The notes under the pieces are model-generated. The model saw nothing but the letters and a program-made list of their open reading frames with translations, had not been told where the DNA came from and did not search any database. This document shows positions 9,647 through 18,012 of a stretch of DNA of 64,000 bases, piece by piece (the stretch's first letter is position 1; each line of letters starts with the position of its first letter). Both the position numbers and the translations under genes were made by a program. This stretch comes from Crossiella cryophila (GTDB taxonomy: Bacteria; Actinomycetota; Actinomycetes; Mycobacteriales; Pseudonocardiaceae), in contig NZ_JACHMH010000001.1 in assembly GCF_014204915.1 (NCBI RefSeq), positions 992,001-1,056,000 on the forward strand, given 5' to 3'.

Positions 9647-10126
9647 ATGGGATTCGAGATCTTGGCTGTTCCGCCGGAGACTTTGGCGGTTTTGCGCGCC
9701 CAGGAAGGCGCCGAACTACTCGTTGACGAAGAGGGCGGCAGCCCGTTGCGGTGTTGTCTTGGCCGGGCCAAGGCGGGCGAGGAAATCGCGCTGGTGTCCT
9801 ATGCGCCATTGGGTGGCTGGGTGGCCGACACCGGGGCCGATCCCGGCCCCTACCTGGAGTCGGGCCCGATTTTCATCCATGCCGCGGACTGTGGTGGGCC
9901 GGTGGACAAGGGTTTCCCTGACGAGCATCGGAAGGCGCCCCGGGTTTATCGGGCGTACAAGCGGAATGGGCGGATCCTGGGCGGGCGGCTGGTCCAGCCG
10001 GGCGAGGTCGCCGAATGCGTGCTGGCCGAGATGTTCGGGGATCCGGACATCGCACTCGTGCACGTGCGCGCGGTGGAATTCGGTTGTTTCCACTTCGAGG
10101 TCCGGCGGTGCCGGGACGTCGCGTGA
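9647..10126 (+). CDS. DUF1203 family protein
   Basis: A 159-residue soluble protein. GPIFIHAADC in the middle and the following RVYRAYKRNGRI segment match the DUF1203 family, whose function is unknown. It stands alone, converging on the IclR gene and starting 42 bases after the Mn exporter. It has no signal peptide or membrane segment. Confidence 0.75.
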   Translation: MGFEILAVPPETLAVLRAQEGAELLVDEEGGSPLRCCLGRAKAGEEIALVSYAPLGGWVADTGADPGPYLESGPIFIHAADCGGPVDKGFPDEHRKAPRVYRAYKRNGRILGGRLVQPGEVAECVLAEMFGDPDIALVHVRAVEFGCFHFEVRRCRDVA

Positions 10127-10132
10127 GCGAAC

Positions 10133-10780
10133 TCAGCGCAGCGCGACGGCGACCGCGGCCGCGGCGGCCACCACGTGCGGGCCCACCTCGTCGGCCTTGA
10201 GTGGCTCGAAGGAGACCACGCCGACGCTGGCCTGCAGGCCGGGCACGCCGCGGACCGGGGCGGCCACGCCGTGCGCGCCCGCCTGGAGTTCGCCGGAACT
10301 GGCCACCCACTCGGGGCCCTCGGCAGGCAGGTGGATGGCTCTGCCCGCGGCGCCGCGCTGTACCGGGTGACGGGTGCCCACCCGGTAGGCGACGTGGTAG
10401 GCGGTCCAGGAGGGTTCGACCACCGCGACCGCCTGGGCCTCGTTGCCGTGCACCACGGTGAGGTGCGCGGTGGCGCCGATCTTCTCGGCCAGGCCGCGCA
10501 GCGCGGGCAGCGCGGCGAAACGCAGCTGCGGCAGCACCCGGCCTGCCAGTTGCAGCACGCCGAGGCCGAGCCGGACCCTGGAGCCCTCGCGCCGGACCAG
10601 GCCGCGGGCCTGCAGCGGGCCGAGCAGCCGGTAGATGGCCGCTCGGCTGGCGCCGATGGCGGTGGCCAGGTCGCTGATGCTGGGGGCCTCGGTGTCCGCG
10701 TCGGCCACCGCCTGGAGCAGGGCGAGCCCGCGCTCCAGGGTGAGGGAACTCTCCCTGGCCGCTCCGGGCACCGCTCCCAT
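10133..10780 (-). CDS. IclR-family transcriptional regulator
   Basis: A 215-residue regulator with an N-terminal winged helix (LTLERGLALLQAVAD, then SISDLATAIGASRAAIYRLL) and a C-terminal ligand-binding domain ending in a Val/Ala-rich helix. IclR proteins often control aromatic catabolism and bind a pathway intermediate. It follows fumarylacetoacetase by eight bases with a GGGAG ribosome site, so it is the last gene of the tyrosine-degradation operon and its likely regulator. Confidence 0.9.
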   Translation of the reverse strand: MGAVPGAARESSLTLERGLALLQAVADADTEAPSISDLATAIGASRAAIYRLLGPLQARGLVRREGSRVRLGLGVLQLAGRVLPQLRFAALPALRGLAEKIGATAHLTVVHGNEAQAVAVVEPSWTAYHVAYRVGTRHPVQRGAAGRAIHLPAEGPEWVASSGELQAGAHGVAAPVRGVPGLQASVGVVSFEPLKADEVGPHVVAAAAAVAVALR

Positions 10781-10788
10781 ACCGCTCC

Positions 10789-11982
10789 CTACTCTCCGCT
10801 CACCACGGTTCCGGCGACCTCGCTCAGGCCCACCAGCGAACCATCGGGCCCTGGCGCGGTGGCGGTCAGCACCACCGTGTCGCCGTCGGCCAGGAAGGTC
10901 CGTTCCGTGCCGTCGGCCAGGGTGACCGGTTCCTTGCCGCCCCAGGACAGTTCCAGGAAGCTACCGCGCTGGCGCTTGTCCGCACCGGAGACCGTGCCGG
11001 AACCGAACAGGTCGCCCGGTCGCACGGTGGCGCCGTTGACCGTCATGTGCGCCAGCTGCTGGGCGGCCGACCAGGACATCTCAGCGAACGGCGGTTCGGC
11101 GACCAGCGAGCCGTTCCAGTTCACCTGGATGCGCAGGTCCAGGCCCCACGGCTGGTCCTCGACCAGGTAGTCCAGCAGCGGGTTGGGCGCGGCCGGGGTG
11201 GGCAGGCGGGCGTTGCTGAACGCCTCCAGCGGGGTGATCCAGGCCGAGATCGAGGTCAGGAAGGACTTGCCGAGGAACGGGCCGAGCGGCACGTACTCCC
11301 AGGCCTGGATGTCCCTGGCGGACCAGTCGTTGAGCAGCACCACGCCGAAGAGGTGCTCGGCCGCGGCCGAGGTGGACACCCTGGAGGCCACCGGGCCGCC
11401 GCAGACGAAGCCGACCTCGGCCTCGATGTCCAGCCGCTTGCTCGGGCCGAACCCCGGCGCGTCCGCGCCTGGCGGGCGGCTCTGGCCGTGCGGGCGGACC
11501 ACGTCGGTGCCGGAGACCACCACGGTGCCCGCCCGGCCGTGGTAGCCGACCGGCAGGTGGGTCCAGTTGGGCAGCAGCGGGTCGCCGTCGGGGCGGAACA
11601 TCCGGCCGACGTTCTCCGCGTGGTGCCGCGAGGAGTAGAAGTCCACGTAGTCGCCGACCCGGAAGGGCAGCAGCGAGCGGACCGCGCTCAGCGGCAGCAG
11701 GTCGGCGCCGACCGGGGTGGCCGGCAGCTGGACCAGTTCGGTCAGCCGGGCCCGCAGTTCGCTCCACAGCGGCCGTTCGGCGGCCAGCAGGTCATCCAGG
11801 GACTCACCGGCCACCAGCGGGCTCAGGCGGGCTCCCAGGTCCAGTGAGCGCAGCGGCAGCGCGTGGTCGCCCACCCGCACCGCCACCACCGGGCCGGAGC
11901 CCGCGTCGATCACGCCGTAGGGCAGGGTCTGCGGGCCGAATGGCGACTGGGCCGTGAAGGCCGGGTCCTTGATCCAGCTCAC
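10789..11982 (-). CDS. fahA: Fumarylacetoacetase
   Basis: A 397-residue enzyme of the last step of tyrosine/homogentisate catabolism, splitting fumarylacetoacetate into fumarate and acetoacetate. Metal and catalytic residues are present: DYVDFYSSRHHA (Asp ligand and catalytic His), DIEAEVGF (two Glu ligands) and LLNDWSARDIQ (Asp ligand). Length is normal for the family. GTG at 11982 overlaps the stop of the upstream unknown gene by four bases, so the two are translationally coupled. Confidence 0.96.
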   Translation of the reverse strand: MSWIKDPAFTAQSPFGPQTLPYGVIDAGSGPVVAVRVGDHALPLRSLDLGARLSPLVAGESLDDLLAAERPLWSELRARLTELVQLPATPVGADLLPLSAVRSLLPFRVGDYVDFYSSRHHAENVGRMFRPDGDPLLPNWTHLPVGYHGRAGTVVVSGTDVVRPHGQSRPPGADAPGFGPSKRLDIEAEVGFVCGGPVASRVSTSAAAEHLFGVVLLNDWSARDIQAWEYVPLGPFLGKSFLTSISAWITPLEAFSNARLPTPAAPNPLLDYLVEDQPWGLDLRIQVNWNGSLVAEPPFAEMSWSAAQQLAHMTVNGATVRPGDLFGSGTVSGADKRQRGSFLELSWGGKEPVTLADGTERTFLADGDTVVLTATAPGPDGSLVGLSEVAGTVVSGE

Positions 11983-12878
11983 AACAGGCCCAGCCCTTCC
12001 AGGTCCTCCACCGGTTCGGTCAGCGAGCAGGAGCCGTAGGAGGCGAACACCCCGCGGACGGCGTGCGCGGCCGCCTCCGGCAGTGCCTTGGCCTCCTCGG
12101 CGAGTGCCTCGGGGTCGTCGCTGGCCAGCGCCTCGCGGGCGTCCTTGCCGGAGAGCGTGCGGGCGGTGGCGACCAGCAGGTTGAGGAAGCCGTGGTGGTT
12201 GAACCCGGTCTCCTCGTCGCGGTGCCGCAGCGCGTTGTGCAGCCCGGCGGTGGCCTTGAACGGCACACCGGTGGTGCTGGCCACGCTGAGGAAGTCGGCG
12301 ACCTCGTCGATGCTCGGGAACGCCTCCGGGGTCTGGCCGCCGCAGCGCAGCTTGGGCCAGCTGCCGTGCTCGGCCACGCCGCGCACGCTGTCCAGCCATT
12401 CGCTGCTGGTCCCGGCCTCGGTGTTCTGGCTGGGGCGGCGTGGCTCGATGACCCGGATGACGTCCTCTGGCACGAACTCCGAGACGCGTTCCAGCCACAC
12501 GTCGTCGACCTCCGACGGCGCGGGCATCTCGACCATGCGCAGGGCGAGCAGCTCGGTGCGGGACTCGACGATGGAGATGGCCTTGGGCACCGCGCTCAGG
12601 CCGGTGTCGATCACCAGTGACAGACCGACCGGCTTCACCGGTTTGATCTTGATCAGCTCGGTGATCAGCTCGGGCAGCCGGGAGGCGTTGCACAGGAAAA
12701 GACCGACCACACCGGACCAGGACTCGGTCCTGGCCTGCAGGTGATTGCGCAGCGCGTCCGCCATCGGGGCGTTGCCCGGCGGGAACAACGCCGCGTCGTC
12801 GACCAGCCTTGCGAGCAGGGGCGGTGTACCGCGCGGACCGGGCGCACGGAGCTCAGCGACGCTTGACACGGCTGACAC
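11979..12878 (-). CDS. Conserved protein of unknown function in the homogentisate operon
   Basis: About 299 residues, soluble. I do not recognise a characterised family. Alternating hydrophobic strands and helices suggest an alpha/beta barrel. The most conserved-looking part is the second half: KLRCGGQTPEAFPS, then GVPFKATAGLHNALRH and NHHGFLNLLVATA, rich in Lys, Arg and His of active-site type. It is divergent from hmgA and coupled to fahA by a GTGA overlap. No maleylacetoacetate isomerase is present in this cluster, which is the one missing step between these two enzymes. Start choice is open: GTG at 12893, 12878 or 12869. Confidence 0.7.
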   Translation of the reverse strand: MSAVSSVAELRAPGPRGTPPLLARLVDDAALFPPGNAPMADALRNHLQARTESWSGVVGLFLCNASRLPELITELIKIKPVKPVGLSLVIDTGLSAVPKAISIVESRTELLALRMVEMPAPSEVDDVWLERVSEFVPEDVIRVIEPRRPSQNTEAGTSSEWLDSVRGVAEHGSWPKLRCGGQTPEAFPSIDEVADFLSVASTTGVPFKATAGLHNALRHRDEETGFNHHGFLNLLVATARTLSGKDAREALASDDPEALAEEAKALPEAAAHAVRGVFASYGSCSLTEPVEDLEGLGLL

Positions 12879-12931
12879 GCTAGTGGTGTCCACGGAACCG
12901 AACAAAAATGTCCGGTCTCCGAACACCCGGA
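12864..12931. promoter_or_regulatory. Divergent control region between unknown/fahA and hmgA
   Basis: TGACACG occurs at 12864 and 12873 (nine-base period), CCGAAC at 12898 and 12919, and TCCGG (12911-12915) pairs with CCGGA (12927-12931). These are candidate sites for the IclR regulator encoded downstream; none is a clear consensus. The hmgA ribosome site GGAGGGAG follows directly. Confidence 0.3.
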
Positions 12932-12938
12932 GGGAGCA

Positions 12939-14126
12939 ATGCCTTACTACCGCGCGGTGGGTTCGATCCCCCGAAAGCGCCACACCCAGTTCCGCGATCC
13001 GGACGGCAAGCTCTACGCCGAAGAGCTGATGGGCGTGGAGGGTTTCTCCTCCGACTCGGCCCTGCTCTACCACCGGCATCTGCCGACCGCGATCGTGAAC
13101 GCCGAGGTCGTGGCCGAATGGCGGGGCACGACCACGGCCAACCAGCCGCTCAAGCCACGGCACTTCCGCACCCAGGACCTGAAATGGGACGCGCCTGCCG
13201 AGGTGGACGCGGTCACCGGGCGGCGGTTGCTCTTCGGCAACGCCGACGTCGCGATCTGCTTCACCGCGCCGACCACGGCCAGCCCGCTCTACCGCAACGC
13301 CTTCGGTGACGAGCTGCTCTACGTGCAGACCGGCGCCGCGGTGATCGAGACCATCTACGGGCCGCTGGCGGTGGCCGACGGCGACTACGTGGTCATCCCG
13401 ACCTCCTGCACCTACCGGGTGGTGCCCACCGGCCCTGAGCAGCTGCGGCTGCTCGTGCTGGAGGCCACCGGGCACATCGGGCCGCCCAAGCGCTACCTGT
13501 CCAGCAAGGGCCAGTTCCTGGAGCACGCGCCCTACTGCGAGCGGGACCAGCGCGGGCCGACCGAGCCGCTGCTGGTCGAGGGCACCGACGTGGAGGTGCT
13601 GGTCCGGCACCGTTCCGGGCTGACCAGGTTCACCTACGCCAACCACCCGTTCGACGTGGTCGGCTGGGACGGCTGCCTGTACCCGTGGGCGTTCAACGTG
13701 CGCGACTTCGAGCCGATCACCGGCCGGGTGCACCAGCCGCCGCCGGTGCACCAGACCTTCGAGGGCCCGAACTTCGTGGTCTGCTCGTTCTGCCCGCGCA
13801 AGGTCGACTACCACCCGCTCGCGGTGCCGGTGCCCTACAACCACGCGAACGTGGACTCCGACGAGCTGATGTTCTACGTCGGCGGGAACTACGAGGCGCG
13901 CAAGGGCTCCGGGATCGGCCTCGGGTCCATGTCCCTGCACCCCTCCGGCTGCACTCATGGACCGCAGCCGGGGGCCGTTGAGGCGTCCCTTGGGGCGGAC
14001 TACTTCGACGAGACCGCGGTCATGGTGGACACCTTCCGGCCGCTGGAGCTGGGTGAGGCCGCGCAGGACTGCGAGGACCCGCGCTACGCCTGGTCCTGGG
14101 CCAGGCGCGGACCCGACTGGAGCTGA
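12939..14126 (+). CDS. hmgA: Homogentisate 1,2-dioxygenase
   Basis: A 395-residue non-haem iron dioxygenase that opens the ring of homogentisate to maleylacetoacetate. Iron ligands are recognisable in the C-terminal cupin part: YNHANVDSDELMFYVGG and HPSGCTHGPQPG. The length is shorter than the roughly 430-440 residues of eukaryotic and proteobacterial enzymes, as in other actinobacterial members. ATG at 12939 follows a strong GGAGGGAG site. It diverges from the unknown/fahA/iclR operon. Confidence 0.95.
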   Translation: MPYYRAVGSIPRKRHTQFRDPDGKLYAEELMGVEGFSSDSALLYHRHLPTAIVNAEVVAEWRGTTTANQPLKPRHFRTQDLKWDAPAEVDAVTGRRLLFGNADVAICFTAPTTASPLYRNAFGDELLYVQTGAAVIETIYGPLAVADGDYVVIPTSCTYRVVPTGPEQLRLLVLEATGHIGPPKRYLSSKGQFLEHAPYCERDQRGPTEPLLVEGTDVEVLVRHRSGLTRFTYANHPFDVVGWDGCLYPWAFNVRDFEPITGRVHQPPPVHQTFEGPNFVVCSFCPRKVDYHPLAVPVPYNHANVDSDELMFYVGGNYEARKGSGIGLGSMSLHPSGCTHGPQPGAVEASLGADYFDETAVMVDTFRPLELGEAAQDCEDPRYAWSWARRGPDWS

Positions 14127-14131
14127 CCTGA

Positions 14132-14148
14132 AACGGATACGGTCCGTT
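14132..14148 (+). terminator. Small hairpin after hmgA
   Basis: AACGGA-TACGG-TCCGTT, followed by CCCTTTCG, lies six bases after the hmgA stop. It is a weak terminator or an operator for the next operon. Confidence 0.35.
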
Positions 14149-14196
14149 CCCTTTCGCAGCGTGTGCGGAGGGGGACGGACTGTCAGGGCGGGGCCA

Positions 14197-14202
14197 TAGG
14201 GT
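14197..14202 (+). promoter_or_regulatory. -10 box of the SWIM/MoxR/VWA operon
   Basis: TAGGGT lies eight bases before the GTG at 14211, with no Shine-Dalgarno site, which suggests a leaderless operon mRNA. No good -35 is visible. Confidence 0.35.
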
Positions 14203-14210
14203 TTGCCACC

Positions 14211-15509
14211 GTGGATGTCGACGCGGTGCTGGCACTGGCGCCCGACCAGCAGGTCGTGGCCAGCGCCACCAAGCTGACCGCCCTGGCCGGCTGGGACTGG
14301 CTGGGGCGGGACGACCGGCTGCTCTGGGGGCTGTGCCGGGGCAGCGGCGCGAAGCCGTACCAGGTGTGCGTCGACCTGACCGACCGCGCGGCCAGGTGCT
14401 CCTGCCCGTCCCGGAAGTTCCCGTGCAAGCACGCGCTGGCCGTGCAGCTGCTGCACGCGCTGGACAAGGTCGAGCCCGGCGTGCCGCCGCCCTGGGCCGC
14501 GGAGTGGCTGGGCAGGCGGGAGACCCGAGGGGTGTCCGTGGAGCCTGCGCCCTCGGCCGAGACGGTGCAGCGGCGGGCGGCGGCCAGCGCGCGCACCGCG
14601 GCCAAGCGGGCCGCGGCGGTGCAGGCCGGGGTGACCGGGTTGCGCGAGTGGCTGGCCGATCTGGCCACCGGCGGGATCGCCGGGCTGCCCTCGCGGGAGC
14701 CGGAGTGGTGGCGGGTGTCGGCGGCCCGGATGGTGGACGCCAAGGCGCCGGGACTGGCCGAGTCGATCACCGAGTTGTCCGCGGTGGTGCGCGCGGGCGG
14801 GCGGCACTGGGCCGAGATCGCCGCGGACCGGATCGGCGGGCTGCACCTGCTGGCCACCATCGCGCCGGATCCGCCGGAAGAGCTGGCCGGGGTGGTGCGG
14901 CGGCGGCTGGGTTTCACCGTGCGCGAGGAGGAGGTCCGGGCCGGGCAGGGCTGGACGGATCACTGGGTGACGTTGCTGCTGCGGGATTCCGACGACGGGC
15001 GGATCCGCACCGTGCAGCAGTGGGCCTGGGCCAGGCAGCGGCGGGAGTGGGTGACCGTGCAGCGGCACGGCGTGCTCGGCGGGCCGGGGCTGATGCCCGC
15101 GCTGCCGCTGGGCGGGGAGTTCGAGGGCACGCTGCACCCCTACCCAGCGGGTCTGCCGCGGCGGATGTCGGTGGGGGACATGGGTGAGGTGCACGCGGCC
15201 GGGGCGATCGAGCTGCCCGCGGACTGGACCTCGGCACTGGCCGGGCTGGAGCCCGCACTGGTGGCCGATCCCTGGCAGCGTCGGCATCCGCTGGGCTGCC
15301 AACAGGTCCGGCTCGGCGTGGCCGGTAACGAGCACGGGCTGGTGGACGCCGAGGACCGGTGGCTGCCGGTGCGCCAGGACAGCGCGGTGGACCGGGCGCT
15401 GGCCCTGCACGGCGGCGGGCCGTTCGACGCGGTGTGCCTGTGGAACGGGTGGACGCTGACCCTGGGCGCGGTCGCCGCGCCGGGTCAGGCGCCGGTGGTG
15501 CTGACGTGA
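14211..15509 (+). CDS. SWIM zinc-finger protein, first gene of a MoxR-VWA operon
   Basis: A 432-residue soluble protein with a SWIM zinc finger near residues 62-75 (CSCPSRKFPCKH, fitting CxC...CxH). SWIM domains bind DNA or proteins. A helical Ala/Arg-rich segment follows the finger, then a mixed alpha/beta C-terminal part. It resembles the YehQ-type SWIM proteins found beside MoxR ATPases. GTG at 14211 was preferred to the further-upstream start at 14163, which precedes the -10 box. The stop overlaps the next gene by four bases. Confidence 0.85.
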   Translation: MDVDAVLALAPDQQVVASATKLTALAGWDWLGRDDRLLWGLCRGSGAKPYQVCVDLTDRAARCSCPSRKFPCKHALAVQLLHALDKVEPGVPPPWAAEWLGRRETRGVSVEPAPSAETVQRRAAASARTAAKRAAAVQAGVTGLREWLADLATGGIAGLPSREPEWWRVSAARMVDAKAPGLAESITELSAVVRAGGRHWAEIAADRIGGLHLLATIAPDPPEELAGVVRRRLGFTVREEEVRAGQGWTDHWVTLLLRDSDDGRIRTVQQWAWARQRREWVTVQRHGVLGGPGLMPALPLGGEFEGTLHPYPAGLPRRMSVGDMGEVHAAGAIELPADWTSALAGLEPALVADPWQRRHPLGCQQVRLGVAGNEHGLVDAEDRWLPVRQDSAVDRALALHGGGPFDAVCLWNGWTLTLGAVAAPGQAPVVLT

Positions 15510-16921
15510 GCGCGTGGCTGGAGACCGTGCAGCGGCTGCTGGTCGGCGCCACTCGATCCACTGTGGACAGTCAGGAGCTGCTGGCCGACTGCGCCGCGTT
15601 CGGGCTGGCCCGGCACGGCGCGGCGCGACCGCGCAGCGGCGGCATCGAACTGCTCGCGCCCGCGCCGGTGGAGACCAGACCGGCCGCCCCGGACCGCACT
15701 GCCGCGCTGTTGAGCCAGATCCTGGCCTGGGAGGACGCGCACCTGCTCACCGAGTGGTGCCTGGCGGTGGCCAGGGCGGGCCGGATCGCGCCGCCGAGGG
15801 CGCTGCCGGACCTGCTGGCCGCCGGGACCGCGCGCACCGGCTGCCGGCCGGAGATCGTCGAGGTGCTCGGCGGGCGGGGGCGCTGGCTGGCCGGGATGCG
15901 GCCGTCCTGGTCCTGGGCCGCGGGCACGCCGGAGACGCCGGACCGGCTGGAGGACCTGAACGACCTGCTCGACCTGCCGCTGCCGCAACGCAAGGCGGGG
16001 CTGCGCTGGGCCCGGCTGTCCGATCCGGCCGGGGTACGGCAGCTGATCGCGCAGGGCTGGTCCGGGCTGTGGCGGGCCGGGGACCGGCGGTTGCTGATCA
16101 CCGCGCTGGCCGACGGGCTCAGTGCCGCTGACGAGCCGCTGCTGGAGTCCGCGCTGGACGACCGGGCCGGTGCGGTGCACAACGAGGCGGTGCGGTTGCT
16201 GCGGCTGCTGCCCGGATCCGCGCTGTCCCAGCGGTCCGCGACCCGGTTGCGGGCCGGGCTGCAGGTGTCGAGGGACGAGCTGACCGTGCGCGAGGACGGC
16301 CCCTACGGCGCGGAGCCGGATCCGGCCGAGGTGCGCGACCTGTTGCGGGAAGGCACGTTGGAGAGCGGGGTCAGCGGGCGGCTGCTCGGCGCGGCCAGCG
16401 GGGTGCCGCCGGAGTTGTTCACCGAACTGCTCGGGCCAGGCGCGGAACGGTTGCTGCGCGGCTCGCCGTGGGCGCCGATGCTGCTCAAGGGGATCGCCGC
16501 CGCGCTGCCGCGGTCGACCGATCCGCTGCGCTGGCTGCCCGCGGTGGCCAAGGTGCTCTCCCAGGCCGATCTGCTGGACATCCTCAGCGAGCTGCCGACC
16601 GACCTGGCCGCGCGGGCGCTGACCGGGCTGGTCGGCCGGTGGAACTACGACGTGCTCGACCACGCCTGCTCCGCGCTGCCCGGCCCGTGGCCCGCCGAGA
16701 CCACCAGGGCGGTGCTGGCCCGCTACGCCGAGATGAGCGACCGCCGCTGGCGGCCCGGCTACCCGCCCGAACTGCTGATGCGCCGGGGCGACCTGGGCGT
16801 GCTGACGCAGCAGTGGCCGCTGATCAGCCAGCGCTGGCCGGAGCACGGCGCCGAACACTCAGTACTGGAACTGCGCACCGAACTGTTCCGTGCGCTCGAC
16901 GATCGGAAGGACCCGGCGTGA
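15506..16921 (+). CDS. DUF5691 family protein
   Basis: A 471-residue soluble protein, mainly alpha-helical, with repeated Leu-rich helices that could form a HEAT-like scaffold. It matches the DUF5691 proteins that accompany MoxR/VWA genes in actinomycetes; function is unknown. GTG at 15506 overlaps the SWIM gene stop, and its own stop overlaps the MoxR start by four bases, so its dosage is tied to both. No catalytic motif is seen. Confidence 0.75.
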   Translation: MSAWLETVQRLLVGATRSTVDSQELLADCAAFGLARHGAARPRSGGIELLAPAPVETRPAAPDRTAALLSQILAWEDAHLLTEWCLAVARAGRIAPPRALPDLLAAGTARTGCRPEIVEVLGGRGRWLAGMRPSWSWAAGTPETPDRLEDLNDLLDLPLPQRKAGLRWARLSDPAGVRQLIAQGWSGLWRAGDRRLLITALADGLSAADEPLLESALDDRAGAVHNEAVRLLRLLPGSALSQRSATRLRAGLQVSRDELTVREDGPYGAEPDPAEVRDLLREGTLESGVSGRLLGAASGVPPELFTELLGPGAERLLRGSPWAPMLLKGIAAALPRSTDPLRWLPAVAKVLSQADLLDILSELPTDLAARALTGLVGRWNYDVLDHACSALPGPWPAETTRAVLARYAEMSDRRWRPGYPPELLMRRGDLGVLTQQWPLISQRWPEHGAEHSVLELRTELFRALDDRKDPA

Positions 16922-18012
16922 CGACCGAGACCGGCGGCGCACTCCGCCCCAGCGCCGAAGAGCAGTACGCCGCCGAACTGGCCGCGGTCGCCGCCGCGGA
17001 CGACCGCCCGCGCCCGCCGCGCTGGCGGATGTCCCCGCAGGCGGTGGTGCGTTACGTGCTCGGCGGCAAGCTGCCGGACGGCACCGTGATCACGCCCAAG
17101 TACGTCGGCGACCGGCGGCTGGTGGAGGTCGCGGTGGGCACCCTGGTCACCGACCGGGCGCTGCTGCTGCTCGGTGTGCCTGGCACGGCCAAGTCCTGGC
17201 TGTCCGAGCATCTGGCGGCCGCGGTCAGCGGTGATTCCACCCTGGTGGTGCAGGGCACAGCCGGCACCGGCGAGGACTCGATCCGCTACGGCTGGAACTA
17301 CGCCCGGCTGATCGCCGAGGGCCCGAGCGAGGCCGCGCTGGTGCCCTCGCCGGTGCTGCGCGCGATGCGCACCGGGGCGGTGGCCCGGATCGAGGAGCTG
17401 ACCCGGATGCCCTCGGAGGTGCAGGACTCGCTGATCACCGTGCTCAGTGAGAAGGCGCTGCCGGTGCCGGAGCTGAACATGCAGGTGCAGGCCATCGCCG
17501 GGTTCACCATCATCGCCACCGCCAACGACCGGGACCGCGGGGTCAACCAGATGTCGGCCGCGCTGGCCAGGCGGTTCAACACGGTGGTGCTGCCGCCGCC
17601 CGCCACCGAGGACGCCGAGGTGGCGATCGTCGCGCAGCGCTCGGCCCAGCTCGGCCGCGCCCTGCAGCTGCCTGCCGAGCCGCCCTCGCTGGCCGAGGTG
17701 CGCCGGGTGGTGCGGATCTTCCGCGAGCTGCGCAACGGCGGCACCGCGGACGGCCGCACCCAGCTGAAGAAGCCCAGCGGCAGCCTGTCCACCGCCGAGG
17801 CGATCTCGGTGGTGACCAGTGGGATGGCGCTGGCCGCGCACTTCGGCGACGGCACCATCGGCGCGGACGAGCTGGCCGCGGGGCTGCTCGGCGCGGTGGT
17901 CAAGGACCGGGTCTCGGACGCGGCCGCGTGGCAGGAGTACCTGGAGGCCGTGGTCAAGGAACGCCAGGAGTGGCGGGACCTCTACCGCGCCTGCCGGGAA
18001 CTCGGCGTCTGA
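16918..18012 (+). CDS. MoxR-family AAA+ ATPase (YehL-like)
   Basis: A 364-residue AAA+ ATPase. Walker A is GVPGTAKSWL near residue 86, Walker B is ARIEELTRM near 155, sensor 1 is IIATANDRDRG and the arginine-bearing helix is ALARRFNTV. MoxR ATPases act as chaperones that remodel protein complexes with a VWA partner; here that partner is the last gene of the operon. The gene order with SWIM, DUF5682 and VWA neighbours fits the YehL subgroup. GTG at 16918 overlaps the previous stop by four bases. Confidence 0.9.
   Translation: MTTETGGALRPSAEEQYAAELAAVAAADDRPRPPRWRMSPQAVVRYVLGGKLPDGTVITPKYVGDRRLVEVAVGTLVTDRALLLLGVPGTAKSWLSEHLAAAVSGDSTLVVQGTAGTGEDSIRYGWNYARLIAEGPSEAALVPSPVLRAMRTGAVARIEELTRMPSEVQDSLITVLSEKALPVPELNMQVQAIAGFTIIATANDRDRGVNQMSAALARRFNTVVLPPPATEDAEVAIVAQRSAQLGRALQLPAEPPSLAEVRRVVRIFRELRNGGTADGRTQLKKPSGSLSTAEAISVVTSGMALAAHFGDGTIGADELAAGLLGAVVKDRVSDAAAWQEYLEAVVKERQEWRDLYRACRELGV

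Noticed and set aside
12879-15410. Long minus-strand open frame upstream of the unknown homogentisate-operon gene
   Set aside because: It runs antisense to hmgA and the SWIM gene; high GC leaves few stops. Only the end from 12878 downward is a real gene.
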